A DNA stretch of 64,000 bases from positions 1 to 64,000 of the forward strand of contig JAEYVZ010000004.1 of the NCBI GenBank assembly GCA_023431405.1, given 5' to 3'. The DNA comes from Actinomycetes bacterium. GTDB taxonomy: Bacteria; Actinomycetota; Actinomycetes; Actinomycetales; Microbacteriaceae. Below the pieces are notes generated by a model. The model was not told the origin of the DNA and did no database searches. It worked only from the letters and a program-made list of their open reading frames with translations. Shown here in pieces: positions 46,202 through 56,500 of this stretch. Each line of letters begins with the position of its first letter. Within the stretch, counting starts at the first letter, position 1. The position numbers were made by a program, and so were the translations under genes.

Positions 46202-46541
46202 CGAGTCCGCCTTCCGAGAGCCCGCCGCCGAGGACATGCGCATGCACGTGATCGACCGTCTGACCGGCGCCGGGGCCGGTGTTGAAGACCAGTCGGAAGT
46301 CGCCGTCTCCGTGCTCGGACGCGAGGCTGTTGGCGAGACCCACGAGCTCTGCCAGGAGGTCGGGGTCGGCGGCGGCGAGCTCGACCACGTTGCGGTAATC
46401 CGGCGTTTTCGGGATCACCAGCAGGTGGAGCGGAGCCTGGGGCGCGATGTCGCGGATCGCGAACGCGTTCTCGGTCTCCGCGATGATCTCCGAGGGGATC
46501 TCGCCCTGCAGGATGCGCGTGAAGATGGACGGTTCGCTCAT
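46194..46541 (-). CDS. HIT-family nucleotide-binding hydrolase
   Basis: 115 residues of the HINT type. The histidine triad is in VDHVHAHVLGG near residue 97, and the earlier IFTRILQGEIPSEII is the standard N-terminus. It probably hydrolyses AMP-lysine or aminoacyl-AMP. Its last codons contain the phoH ribosome binding site, so translation is coupled. Confidence 0.94.
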   Translation of the reverse strand: MSEPSIFTRILQGEIPSEIIAETENAFAIRDIAPQAPLHLLVIPKTPDYRNVVELAAADPDLLAELVGLANSLASEHGDGDFRLVFNTGPGAGQTVDHVHAHVLGGGLSEGGLGG

Positions 46542-46608
46542 GGCATCGAGTCTATCGAGGGCATGTCGCGGGCGGGGTCATGACGTCGCTCGGCCGCGGG
46601 CCGGGCGC

Positions 46609-47340
46609 TCACCAGCGTCCCAGGCGCGCGCTCACGACCGCCAGCGCGGCCGGCCCCGCGGTCGAGGTGCGCAGCACCGTATCGCCCAGCTTCACGAGGG
46701 TGCCGCCGGCACCGGTGAACGTCTCGAGCTCTTGAGGGGCGATGCCGCCCTCCGGCCCCACCACGAGCACGATGTCGCCCTCGGCGTCCGGAAGCGGAGT
46801 CTGCGACAGGGGTCGGGATGCCGTGGGCTCCAGCACCAGCAGCGTTCCCGCCCGCTCCGCGAGCTGCGCCGTCGTCACGGGTCCTTCGACCGCAGGCACC
46901 CATGCGCGGTGCGCCTGCTTGGACGCTTCGCGGACGATCGTCTGCCATCGCCGCACGCCCTTGGCCGCTTTCGCGGCATCCCACCGCGACACGCTGCGGG
47001 CCGCCTGCCACGGAACGATCGCGTCGACGCCCAGCTCGGTCGCGGCCTGCACGGCCAGTTCGTCTCGGTCGCCCTTCGCGAGCGCCTGTGCGAGCACGAG
47101 CCGCCGAGCAGGCGGGGTCACCTCGCGGCGCGACACGATCGAGACGACGACCGTCTTCGGATCGGCGGCGGTGACCTGCCCCGTCAGCCACACGCCCGCT
47201 CCGTCGCCGAGCGTGATCTCCTCGCCTGGCCGCACCCGTCGCACGGCGGCGGCGTGATGGGCCTCGGGGCCGGTCAGTGTGACGGTGTCTCCCGGCTGGG
47301 CGACGAGCGGCGCGTCGTCGACGAGGAAGTGCAGGGCCAC
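46609..47340 (-). CDS. rsmE: 16S rRNA (uracil-1498-N3)-methyltransferase
   Basis: 243 residues. The N-terminal PUA-like domain contains HHAAAVRRVRPGEEI, and the C-terminal SPOUT knot contains VVGPEGGIAPQELE and LGDTVLRTSTAGPAALA. It methylates U1498 in the decoding centre. It follows dnaJ with a 4-nt gap. Confidence 0.96.
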   Translation of the reverse strand: MALHFLVDDAPLVAQPGDTVTLTGPEAHHAAAVRRVRPGEEITLGDGAGVWLTGQVTAADPKTVVVSIVSRREVTPPARRLVLAQALAKGDRDELAVQAATELGVDAIVPWQAARSVSRWDAAKAAKGVRRWQTIVREASKQAHRAWVPAVEGPVTTAQLAERAGTLLVLEPTASRPLSQTPLPDAEGDIVLVVGPEGGIAPQELETFTGAGGTLVKLGDTVLRTSTAGPAALAVVSARLGRW

Positions 47341-47344
47341 GCGA

Positions 47345-48454
47345 TCAGCCGTTCCGGAACCGGTCGCGCAGCTTGGAGAACAGACCCTGGTGGAATTCCG
47401 CCAGTCGCGGTGCCGGGGCCTTGGTCTTCTTGGCGAACTCTTCGATCAGCGCGCGCTGCTTGGCATCGAGACGGGTCGGCGTGACGACATGGATGCCGAC
47501 GCGCAGGTCACCGCGCTGACCGCCGCGCAGGGGGGTGATGCCGCGGCCCTTCACCGTGAGCACCTCGCCCGACTGGGCTCCCGCCCGGATATCGAGATCG
47601 ACGGTCCCGTCGAGGGCATCGATCGTCGTCGTCGCCCCCAGGATCGCGTCGGGCATCGACACCTCGAGCGTCGCCAGCAGATCATCGCCTTCGCGACTGA
47701 ACACCTCGTGCGGGGTGACGGTGACCTCCAGGTACAGGTCGCCGTTGGGGCCACCGGCAGGTCCGACCTCGCCGGAACCGGGAAGCTGCAGACGCAGACC
47801 GGTCTCGACGCCTGCCGGGATGTCGACCGACACGGTGCGCCGGGCGCGCACGCGTCCCTGCCCTGCGCATGTGCCGCACGGGTAGGGAATGGTCGTGCCG
47901 TACCCCTGGCAGGTCGTGCACGGCTGCGACGTGACCACATTGCCGAGGAGGCTCCGCACCGTGCGCTGCACCTGACCCGATCCGTGGCAGATGTCGCAGG
48001 TCACCGGCTGAGTGCCCGGCTGACAGCATGAACCCTGGCACGTCTCGCAGAGGACGGCCGTGTCGACCTCGACGTCGCGGTGCGTGCCGAAGATGACGTC
48101 GGAGAGATCGAGGGTGATGCGCACGAGGGCGTCCTGGCCTCGCTCCCGACGGGAACGGGGACGACCGGCACGCGCTCCCCCGCCCCCGAAGAACGCCTCG
48201 AAGACGTCGCCGAATCCGCCGAAGCCCGCGCCGCCGCCGAAGGGGCTGCTGTCGCCTCCCATGTCGTAGCGCTGGCGCTGCTCCGGGTCGCTGAGCACGT
48301 CGTACGCGTGCGTGACGAGCTTGAAGCGCTCCGCGGCATCCTCCCCCGGATTCACGTCCGGATGGAGCTGGCGCGCGAGTCGCCGATACGCCTTCTTGAT
48401 CTCCTCGGGGCTCGCATCGCGAGACACCCCGAGCACTTCGTAGTGGTCAGCCAC
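47345..48454 (-). CDS. dnaJ: Chaperone protein DnaJ (DnaJ2 type)
   Basis: Hsp40 co-chaperone for DnaK. 369 residues. The J domain contains HPD in [12 protein letters not shown], then a Gly/Phe-rich linker ([19 protein letters not shown]). The zinc-finger region has four C-x2-C pairs ([32 protein letters not shown]); the first deviates from CxGxG. The GTG at 48454 is used. It lies 45 nt downstream of hrcA, so it is the second gene of the HrcA-controlled operon. Confidence 0.96.
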   Translation of the reverse strand: MADHYEVLGVSRDASPEEIKKAYRRLARQLHPDVNPGEDAAERFKLVTHAYDVLSDPEQRQRYDMGGDSSPFGGGAGFGGFGDVFEAFFGGGGARAGRPRSRRERGQDALVRITLDLSDVIFGTHRDVEVDTAVLCETCQGSCCQPGTQPVTCDICHGSGQVQRTVRSLLGNVVTSQPCTTCQGYGTTIPYPCGTCAGQGRVRARRTVSVDIPAGVETGLRLQLPGSGEVGPAGGPNGDLYLEVTVTPHEVFSREGDDLLATLEVSMPDAILGATTTIDALDGTVDLDIRAGAQSGEVLTVKGRGITPLRGGQRGDLRVGIHVVTPTRLDAKQRALIEEFAKKTKAPAPRLAEFHQGLFSKLRDRFRNG

Positions 48455-48499
48455 TTTCGCCTTTCCTGCCCTTCCGGGCGCGGTGAGTCGTTCCGGTCG

Positions 48500-49537
48500 T
48501 CAGCGAGACGCGTCGTCTTCGTCGAGCAGCCGGCTCAGATAATGCGCGACGGCACGCACCGCCGCGAGGTTCGTCGGGTAATCCATGCGGGTCGGGCCGA
48601 GGACCCCGACCCGGGCGCGCGTGCCGGTCGCGTCGTAGTCCCCCGCGATGATCGACGCCTCCGGAAGCCCGAAAGGCTCGTTCTCGCGGCCGATGCTCGC
48701 CGCCAGGCCGTGTTCGTCGGCGACCATCTCGCCCATGAGGCGCAGAAGCGTGACCTGCTCCTCGATCGCCTCGAGGAGCGGATAGATGCTTCCCCGGAAG
48801 TCGGATTCACGGCGGGCGAGCGTGGCGCTTCCGGCCATGACGAGTTTGTCCTGACGGAAGTCCTCGAGCTCTTCGGCGACGATCCGCGCCACGGTGCGCA
48901 GCGCCTCATCGAACCGCGAGGGTGCGTCGGGCTTCGCGAGGAGATCGGCGACCGCCTGTGCGCCGTCGCGCACGCTCTTACCCGTCACGAGTTCGGCGAT
49001 CGCATGCTTCACCCGCCCGACTTCGTCCTCGCTCAGCTCGTCGGCGAGGAACGCGAGCCGCTGCGAGACGCGGCCCGTGTCGGTGACCACGATCACGACG
49101 ATACGGCGCGCGCCGAGGTGGACGAACTCGACGTGGGAGACGTTGGCGCGCGCGAACGACGGATACTGGACGATCGCGACCTGGCCGGTCAGCTGCGTGA
49201 GCGACCGGACGGTGCGCACGAGCAGGTCGTCGAGGTCGACCGGCCCGTCGAGGAAGGAGGAGATCGCCGACCGTTGGGCAGCGGTGAGAGGGCGCAGCTC
49301 GGCGAGGTGATCGACGAAGACCCGATAGCCCTTGTCGGTGGGTATGCGACCCGACGAGGTGTGCGGAGCAGTGATCAGCTCCTCGTCTTCCAGGAGCGCC
49401 ATGTCGTTGCGGATCGTCGCGGCCGACACGCCGAACTGGTGACGGTCGACGATCGACTTGCTGCCGACGGGTTCGCGCGTCTCGACGTAGTCCTGCACGA
49501 TGGCGCGCAGGACCTGCAGTCCGCGTTCCGAGACCAT
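48500..49537 (-). CDS. hrcA: Heat-inducible transcription repressor HrcA
   Basis: 345 residues. The N-terminal winged helix contains DYVETREPVGSKSIV and VSAATIRNDMALLEDEELI; the C-terminal domain ends with the MDYPTNLAAVRAVAHYLS segment. It binds CIRCE, present just upstream of its own gene, and so represses itself and dnaJ. The second of two tandem ATGs (49537) is chosen because GGAGG lies 6 nt upstream of it. Confidence 0.96.
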   Translation of the reverse strand: MVSERGLQVLRAIVQDYVETREPVGSKSIVDRHQFGVSAATIRNDMALLEDEELITAPHTSSGRIPTDKGYRVFVDHLAELRPLTAAQRSAISSFLDGPVDLDDLLVRTVRSLTQLTGQVAIVQYPSFARANVSHVEFVHLGARRIVVIVVTDTGRVSQRLAFLADELSEDEVGRVKHAIAELVTGKSVRDGAQAVADLLAKPDAPSRFDEALRTVARIVAEELEDFRQDKLVMAGSATLARRESDFRGSIYPLLEAIEEQVTLLRLMGEMVADEHGLAASIGRENEPFGLPEASIIAGDYDATGTRARVGVLGPTRMDYPTNLAAVRAVAHYLSRLLDEDDASR

Positions 49538-49550
49538 CATCCTCCTCCGC

Positions 49551-49575
49551 TGGCACTCACGGTTCCTGAGTGCCA
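49551..49575 (-). promoter_or_regulatory. CIRCE operator of hrcA-dnaJ
   Basis: TGGCACTC-N9-GAGTGCCA is a perfect 8-bp inverted repeat 14 nt upstream of the hrcA start. It differs from the consensus TTAGCACTC mainly at the outer bases. It lies immediately after the -10 hexamer, so HrcA bound here would block initiation. Confidence 0.93.
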
Positions 49576-49581
49576 ATTCTA
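49576..49581 (-). promoter_or_regulatory. -10 element TAGAAT of hrcA
   Basis: TAGAAT on the minus strand abuts the CIRCE repeat, placing the transcript start inside the operator. The -35 region is not recognisable. Confidence 0.6.
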
Positions 49582-49616
49582 GCGCGTCGTCGCTGCCGGA
49601 CCGCGGGTTCCCGGGC

Positions 49617-50834
49617 CTACTCGGTCAGCGCGCGCACCACGGCATCAGCCAGGAGCCTTCCGCGAAGGGTGAGCACGACACGCCCGCGGAGGGCGGCCGG
49701 TCCGTCGATGAGCCCGTCGGCGATGAGCGATGCGATCGCGTGGCGCCCTCGCCCGGTGAGTTCGGACACCGCGAGACCGTCTGCGATCCGAGAGCGCAGC
49801 AGCACGCCCTCCAGCCGCCGCGCCGCTTCGTCGGGGCGTTCGCGGGCCGCGGCAGGCGATTCGCCCGCCGCCAGCCGCTGCGCGTACGCCGCGGGATGCT
49901 TGACATTCCACCAGCGCAGACCGCCGATGTGACTGTGCGCACCAGGGCCGTAGCCCCACCAGTCGTCGCCCTGCCAGTACGAGAGGTTGTGCCGGGAACG
50001 GCGAGTCTCGTCCGCTGCCCAGTTCGACACCTCGTACCAGGAGTACCCGGCCGCCTCGAGCACGCCGTCGGCGAGTTCGTACATGTCGGCCTGCAGGTCG
50101 TCGTCGGGTGCCGGCACCTCGCCCCGCCGGATCTGACGCTCGAGCTTGGTGCCCGCCTCGATGATGAGCGCGTACGCCGACACATGGTCGGGGCGCAGGG
50201 CGACGGCGGTCGTCAGGGAGCGGCGCCAGTCGTCGAGGGTCTCCCCCGGCGCGCCGTAGATGAGATCGAGGCTCACGGCGAGGCCCGCAGCTCGTGCGGC
50301 GGTGACGGCCGTGGCCACGTTCGCCGGATCGTGGGTTCGGTCGAGTGCTGCCAGCACGTGTGGCACCGCCGACTGCATGCCGATCGACACCCGCGTGACG
50401 CCGGCGCGTGCCAGCTCCTCCGCAACGGCGAGATCGAGAGTGTCGGGGTTCGCTTCCACGGTCACCTCGGCGTCGTCCGTCAGCGTGAAGGTGTCGCGCA
50501 CTGCCGAGAGCATGCGGGCGAGGTCGCCTGCGGGAAGGAGGGTGGGGGTGCCGCCGCCGAAGAAGACGGTCGAGGCGGGCCGAAGAGCGCCGCGCTCCGA
50601 AAGCACGGGCGCCGACAACGCGATCTCACGGAGCACTTCGTCGGCGTACGCGTCCTGCCGTGCTCCGCGCAGCTCACCGGCCGTGTAGGTGTTGAAGTCG
50701 CAGTAACCGCATCGCACGCGGCAGAAAGGCACGTGGATGTAGACGCCGAATGCGGTCTGCTCGTCGATGGCGATGTCCGCGGGAAGCGAGCCGTCCGCGG
50801 GGGCCGGGTCGCCCAGGGGAAGCGACGATGCCAT
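49617..50834 (-). CDS. hemW: Radical SAM heme chaperone HemW
   Basis: 405 residues. The radical SAM cluster motif C-x3-C-x2-C lies in VPFCRVRCGYCDFNTY near residue 35, followed by FFGGGTPTLL and the family segment RHNLSYWQGDDWWGYGPGA. HemW is related to coproporphyrinogen dehydrogenase but acts as a heme carrier. The ATG at 50834 overlaps the DUF1990 stop (TGATG); the longer frame upstream is a shadow within DUF1990. Confidence 0.94.
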   Translation of the reverse strand: MASSLPLGDPAPADGSLPADIAIDEQTAFGVYIHVPFCRVRCGYCDFNTYTAGELRGARQDAYADEVLREIALSAPVLSERGALRPASTVFFGGGTPTLLPAGDLARMLSAVRDTFTLTDDAEVTVEANPDTLDLAVAEELARAGVTRVSIGMQSAVPHVLAALDRTHDPANVATAVTAARAAGLAVSLDLIYGAPGETLDDWRRSLTTAVALRPDHVSAYALIIEAGTKLERQIRRGEVPAPDDDLQADMYELADGVLEAAGYSWYEVSNWAADETRRSRHNLSYWQGDDWWGYGPGAHSHIGGLRWWNVKHPAAYAQRLAAGESPAAARERPDEAARRLEGVLLRSRIADGLAVSELTGRGRHAIASLIADGLIDGPAALRGRVVLTLRGRLLADAVVRALTE

Positions 50835-51484
50835 CAGGCGGGGGTGGTGAACAACGGGGAGATGGCGCGCAGGTAGCCCTGGAACAGTTCGCGGCGGCGA
50901 CGCTTCAGCAGCGGAGGAAGGAGGCGGTACAGCGCGCCGACCGGCCTGTCGAACGCGCGCACCGTGAACCACACCTCATCGTTCTCATGCCAGTCGAGCA
51001 CGAACGACTCCTCGCCGCTCACGACCGAGCCGGACACCGTCCCCAGGCCGTACCCGACGCGGCGCGGCTCCTCGATGACGTAGATGACGCGCAGCTCCGC
51101 GTCGGCGCGCATGCCTTTGACGCGGCCCCGTACGTGCACACTCGTGCCGGCACCGACGTACGGCATCCCGTCGACGTCGAAGCGCTGGTCGGCCTCGAGC
51201 CGGCTCGGGGTGACCGGCGCCCCCTCGGCGTCGAAGCTCACCCCCGAGTACATGGGTCCGGATGCCGGACGCACGTCGGTGACCGCGAGACCCGCGCCGC
51301 GCAGCGGCGTCCACGACAGCAGTGCATCGGCAGAGGTCAGGAAGCGGGATTCGCCGCTGCCGATCCGCCAGCTCGCTTCGGCGGGAACACTCTTCTCGGG
51401 CGGATAGCCCATGAGGTCGGCGGCGCGTGTGGCCCCGACTGCGGCGTAGTCGACCGTTCCGTCCTGGAAGCTTCCGCGGCGCAT
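50834..51484 (-). CDS. DUF1990 family protein
   Basis: 216 residues, cytosolic. Characteristic segments are AADLMGYPPEKS near the N-terminus, RIGSGESRFLTSADALLSW, and GYGLGTVSGSVVSGEESFVLDW. The fold resembles START-like beta barrels, but no function is established. It is translationally coupled to hemW and follows lepA by 10 nt. Confidence 0.9.
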   Translation of the reverse strand: MRRGSFQDGTVDYAAVGATRAADLMGYPPEKSVPAEASWRIGSGESRFLTSADALLSWTPLRGAGLAVTDVRPASGPMYSGVSFDAEGAPVTPSRLEADQRFDVDGMPYVGAGTSVHVRGRVKGMRADAELRVIYVIEEPRRVGYGLGTVSGSVVSGEESFVLDWHENDEVWFTVRAFDRPVGALYRLLPPLLKRRRRELFQGYLRAISPLFTTPA

Positions 51485-51494
51485 GGCGTCCAGC

Positions 51495-53345
51495 CTACTT
51501 CTTGTCCTTGCCCTCGACGTCTCCGGACAGGGCGGCGATGAACGCCTCCTGCGGGACCTCGACGCGGCCCACCATCTTCATGCGCTTCTTGCCCTCTTTC
51601 TGCTTCTCGAGGAGCTTGCGCTTGCGGGTGATGTCACCGCCGTAGCACTTGGCGAGCACGTCCTTTCGGATCGCACGGATGTTCTCGCGCGCGATGATGC
51701 GTGCGCCGATGGCTGCCTGGATCGGCACCTCGAACTGCTGTCGCGGGATGAGCTTGCGGAGGCGCTCGGTCATCATCGTTCCGTAGGCGTATGCCTTGTC
51801 CCGGTGCACGATCGAGCTGAACGCGTCGACCTTCTCGCCCTGCAGGAGTATGTCGACCTTCACCAGGTCGGCGGTCTGCGAGCCCGCCGGCTCGTAGTCG
51901 AGGCTGGCGTAACCCTGCGTGCGGCTCTTGAGGTGATCGAAGAAGTCGAACACGATCTCACCCAGCGGCATGTTGTAGCGCAGCTCGACACGGTCTTCGC
52001 TGAGATACTCCATGCCGAGGAGGGTGCCGCGGCGCCCCTGGCAGAGCTCCATGACCGTTCCGACGTAGTCCTTCGGAAGCAGGATGCCGACCTTGACGAC
52101 GGGCTCTGACACCTCGGCCACTCGCCCGTCGGGGTATTCGCTGGGGTTGGTGACCGTCACCGTCTCCCCGGTGTCGGTGGTGACCGTGTAGGTCACCGAC
52201 GGGGCCGTGGTGATCAGATCGAGACCGAACTCGCGCGACAGCCGCTCGGTGATGATCTCGAGGTGCAGAAGCCCCAGGAATCCGCAGCGGAAGCCGAAGC
52301 CGAGGGCGACCGAGGTCTCCGGCTCGTACTGAAGGGAGGCATCCGACAGTTTGAGCTTGTCGAGGGCCTCCCGCAGCTCCGCGTAGTCGCTCCCGTCGAT
52401 CGGGTAGATCCCTGAGAAGACCATCGGCTTGGGGTCGGTGTAGCCGGCCAGCGGCTGCTCGGCGGGCTTCCGGTGGGTCGTGACCGTGTCGCCGACCTTC
52501 GACTGGCGCACATCCTTCACGCCGGTGATGAGGTAGCCCACCTCGCCCACGCCCAGGCCCTTCGTCGGCACCGGCTCCGGGCTCGACACTCCGATCTCCA
52601 GCAGATCGTGGGTCGCGCGGGTCGACATCATCTGGATGCGCTCACGCGGCTCCAGCTGACCGTCGACCATGCGGACATAGGTCACGACACCGCGGTACGA
52701 GTCGTAGACGGAGTCGAAGATCATCGCTCGCGCGGGCGCATCGGGATCGCCCACGGGCGCAGGGATCTGCTCGACGATGCGGTCGAGGAGCGCCTCGACG
52801 CCCATGCCGGTCTTGCCGCTGACCCGCAGCACGTCGTCGGGGTCGCCGCCGATCAGCCCGGCCAGTTCTGCAGCGAACTTCTCCGGGTCGGCAGCGGGCA
52901 GATCGATCTTGTTGAGCACCGGGATGATGTGGAGGTCGTTCTCGAGCGCCAGGTACAGATTGGCGAGGGTCTGCGCCTCGATGCCCTGAGCAGCGTCGAC
53001 GAGCAGGATCGCACCCTCGCACGCGGCGAGCGAACGACTCACCTCATAGGTGAAGTCCACGTGGCCGGGCGTGTCGATCATGTTCAGCGCGTACGTGCCG
53101 TCGGAGGTCGCCCACGGCATCCGGACAGCCTGCGACTTGATGGTGATGCCGCGTTCGCGCTCGATGTCCATGCGATCGAGGTACTGCGCGCGCATGTCGC
53201 GGTCGGCGACGACGCCGGTGATCTGCAGCATGCGGTCGGCCAGCGTCGATTTGCCGTGGTCGATGTGGGCGATGATGCAGAAGTTACGGATCTGCTCGGG
53301 CGGGGTGGATGCCGGCTCGAGAGGCTTGAGTGCGCGCGGTGACAT
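51495..53345 (-). CDS. lepA: Elongation factor 4 (LepA)
   Basis: Ribosome-associated GTPase that affects translation initiation and back-translocation. 616 residues. G1 is [11 protein letters not shown]2 is [11 protein letters not shown]3 is DTPGHVDF, and G4 is NKID. The C-terminal LepA-specific domain is present ([20 protein letters not shown] and the Lys/Gly-rich end). A -10-like TAGACT lies 9 nt before the ATG. It starts the lepA-DUF1990-hemW run. Confidence 0.97.
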   Translation of the reverse strand: MSPRALKPLEPASTPPEQIRNFCIIAHIDHGKSTLADRMLQITGVVADRDMRAQYLDRMDIERERGITIKSQAVRMPWATSDGTYALNMIDTPGHVDFTYEVSRSLAACEGAILLVDAAQGIEAQTLANLYLALENDLHIIPVLNKIDLPAADPEKFAAELAGLIGGDPDDVLRVSGKTGMGVEALLDRIVEQIPAPVGDPDAPARAMIFDSVYDSYRGVVTYVRMVDGQLEPRERIQMMSTRATHDLLEIGVSSPEPVPTKGLGVGEVGYLITGVKDVRQSKVGDTVTTHRKPAEQPLAGYTDPKPMVFSGIYPIDGSDYAELREALDKLKLSDASLQYEPETSVALGFGFRCGFLGLLHLEIITERLSREFGLDLITTAPSVTYTVTTDTGETVTVTNPSEYPDGRVAEVSEPVVKVGILLPKDYVGTVMELCQGRRGTLLGMEYLSEDRVELRYNMPLGEIVFDFFDHLKSRTQGYASLDYEPAGSQTADLVKVDILLQGEKVDAFSSIVHRDKAYAYGTMMTERLRKLIPRQQFEVPIQAAIGARIIARENIRAIRKDVLAKCYGGDITRKRKLLEKQKEGKKRMKMVGRVEVPQEAFIAALSGDVEGKDKK

Positions 53346-53354
53346 GTCTCGTGC

Positions 53355-53360
53355 AGTCTA
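53355..53360 (-). promoter_or_regulatory. -10 element TAGACT of lepA
   Basis: Minus-strand TAGACT 9 nt before the lepA ATG, implying a leader of only two or three bases. Confidence 0.45.
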
Positions 53361-53575
53361 CCGGCGAACGCCGCGCCGCCCGCGTCCCGCCGCCACGGGC
53401 GCACTCGACCGCGCGACCTTAGTCGACCTTCCGAGGGACACGCCAGAGCGAAGCAGGATGAGAAAGAGTTAACCGATCTGACACTTGTCGATCCGGTACG
53501 CACCGCATGATGCTCAGAACGGCGGCCGCCCCCTGCGCGTTACTCCCCCGCGCGCGGACCGCTTCTGGAGAAGAC

Positions 53576-56500
53576 GTGACGAACGCACCATCCCGCCCAT
53601 CCGCCTTCCACTCCTCGCGCCCGCCGATCGCCGTCGCCACGGCCGCCATCGTGATCGCCGCCGGCCTCGCCGCAACACCTCCCGCCACGGCCGCGGTCAG
53701 TGCGGACGCCGCCGTCGTCATCTCCGAGATCTACGGGGGCGGCGGCAACTCCGGTGGAGCGTTCGACCGCGACTTCATCGAGCTCGCCAACGTGTCGGAG
53801 GAGACCGTCGACCTCTCGGGCTGGAGCGTGCAGTACGCCTCCGCCACCGGCGGCAGCTGGCAGGTGACGTCCCTCGGAGCGATCGAGCTGCCGCCGGGGG
53901 CGCAGCTGCTCGTCGGTCAGGCGTACGGCGACAACCGCTCGCTGCCGGGCTTCACGGCCGACGTCGACGCGAAGACGGCCCTGAGCGGCACCCAAGGCAA
54001 GGTGGCTCTCGTGGAGAGCACGACCGCGCTGTCGGGCGCGACGGGCATCGTCGATCTCCCGCAGGTCGTCGACTTCGTCGGATGGGGCGGGGCGACGCAC
54101 TTCGCGGGCTCCGCCGCCGCGCCCGGCACGAGCAACGCCACGAGCGTCGCCCGGGGCGAGGATCTCGCCCACACCGCGGACAACGCCGCGGACTTCGCCG
54201 TCGGAGCCCCCACCCCGCAAGGCCTCGGCAGCGGCACGACCCCGACGCCCACGCCGTCGCCCACACCATCGCCGACCGAATCGCCGGAGCCGTCCATCGT
54301 CGCCATCGCGCAGATCCAGGGTGACGGCGACGCGTCCCCGCTCGTCGGCACGACCGTCACCACGACCGGCGTCGTCACCGCCCACTATCCCACCGGCGGC
54401 CTCGACGGCTACGTCCTCCAGACGGCGGGCACCGGCGGAGACCTCGACCTCGCCTCGCACACCGCCTCGGACGCGATCTTCGTCTCCGCCCCCGGTGCGA
54501 CCGGAGCCGTCGAGCTCGGCGACACCGTCGAGGTCACCGGCACTGTCGCGGAGCGCAGCGGGTTGACGCAACTCGTCGTCGCGCCCGGTGGCGCGACGGT
54601 CATCGATGATGCGGCAGCGCCGCAGCCGGCATCCGTCGCCTGGCCCCGGTCGGCCGCCGCACGGGAGTCGCTCGAATCGATGCTGATCGCGCCGCAGGGA
54701 GACTTCACCGTCAGCAACACGTACGCGACGAACCAGTACGGCGAAGTGGGTCTTGCCGCGGGCGACACGCCGCTGCGCCAGCCCACCGATGTCGCGCGGC
54801 CCGGGAGCGCCGAAGCCGCAGACGTCGCCGCCGACAACGCGGCACGCGCGGTCACCCTCGATGACGGCTCGTCCACCAACTATCTGTCGTCGGGATCCGC
54901 TCGCCTGACGCCCGCCTACGTGTCGCTGACCGAGCCGGTCGTCGTCGGCGCGTCGGTGACGTTCACGGCGCCGATGGTCGTCGACTTCCGCAACGGGCTG
55001 TGGAAGCTCAACCCGACCCGGCCGCTCGTCGGCGACGGCTCCGGAGCCGACGACGTCGTCTTCGCCGACCCGCGCACAGCCGCTCCGGAGCCCGTCGGGG
55101 GCGATGTGACCCTCGCTTCGTTCAACGTGCTCAACTACTTCACGACGCTCGGCAGCGACGACGCCTCGTGCGTCGCCTACACCGACCGCTTCGGAGACGG
55201 AGTGACGGTGCGCGACGGCTGCGCCCAGCGCGGGGCATGGGACGCGGCAGACCTCGAACGCCAGCAGGCGAAGATCGTCGCGGCCATCAACGCGCTCGAC
55301 GCGAGCGTGGTCGGACTCATGGAGATCGAGAACTCCGCCGCCCTCGGCGAGGAGACAGACGAAGCGACCGCCACGCTGGTGGCAGCGCTCAACGCCGCGG
55401 CCGGAGAGGACCGCTGGGCGTTCGTCGCCTCGTCGTCGGAGCTGCCCCCGGCATCCGAGCAGGATGTCATCACCAACGCGATCATCTACCAGCCCGCTGA
55501 GGTCAGCCCGGTGGGAGAGGCCCGTGCGCTCGGCGACCAGAGCGCCGACGGAGAAGCCTTCGGCAACGCACGCGAGCCGATCGGCCAGGTCTTCCGGCCG
55601 GGTGACGGAGGCGACTCCTTCCTGTTCGTGGTGAACCACTTCAAGTCGAAGGGATCCGCCGGGCCCTGGCCGGGCGATGCGGACGCCGGCGACGGGCAGG
55701 GCTCGTCGAACGAATCGCGGGTGCGGCAGGCCACAGCGCTGCGCGACTGGGTGACGGAGATCCGAGGGGATGTCGCCTCCGTCGCACTGGCGGGCGACTT
55801 CAACTCCTACGGCCAGGAAGACCCGCTTCACGTCCTCTACGACGCCGGGTACACCGATGTCGAACAGCACTTCGACGTAGAGACGCAGTCGTACAGCTTC
55901 TCGGGTCTGTCGGGCTCGCTCGACCACGTGCTCCTCAACGACGCCGCCCTCTCGCGGGCCACCGGGGCCGACGTCTGGAACATCAACTCGGGCGAATCGG
56001 TCGCGTTGGAATACAGCCGTTTCCGGTCGCACGGGACGGAGTTCTACGCACCCGACGCCTATCGCTCGAGCGACCACGACCCGGTGCTGGTCGGCATGGC
56101 TGCCGAGGCGGCGCCCGTCGAGCTCACCCTGCTCGGGATCAACGACTTCCACGGCCGCATCGACACGAACACGGTCGCCTTCGCGGGCACCGTGGAACAG
56201 CTTCGCGATGCGGCGACCGGTCCGACGCTCTTCGTGTCGGCGGGCGACAACATCGGCGCCTCGCTGTTCGCGTCGTCGATCGCACAGGACAAGCCCACGA
56301 TCGACGTGCTGAACGCACTCGAACTGGAGGCCACGGCCGTCGGCAACCACGAGTTCGACCGAGGCTGGGCCGACCTCGAAGGGCGCGTGTCCGAGCTCTC
56401 GGACTATCCCCAGCTCGGCGCGAACGTGTACCTCGCGGGCACGGACACACCTGCTCTGCCCGAATACGCTCTGGTCGAGGCCGACGGCCTCACGGTGGGA

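Noticed and set aside
53468..53474. GTTAACC upstream of the secreted nuclease/nucleotidase as a possible PHO box
   Set aside because: A PHO box needs two or more 11-nt direct repeats of this type; only one unit is present, so this is too weak to list as a site.
53540..56350. 936-codon open frame on the minus strand
   Set aside because: It is antisense to the nuclease/nucleotidase gene, which has complete motifs. The product is Arg/Asp/Glu/Gly/Val-rich without domains, as expected for a high-GC shadow frame.
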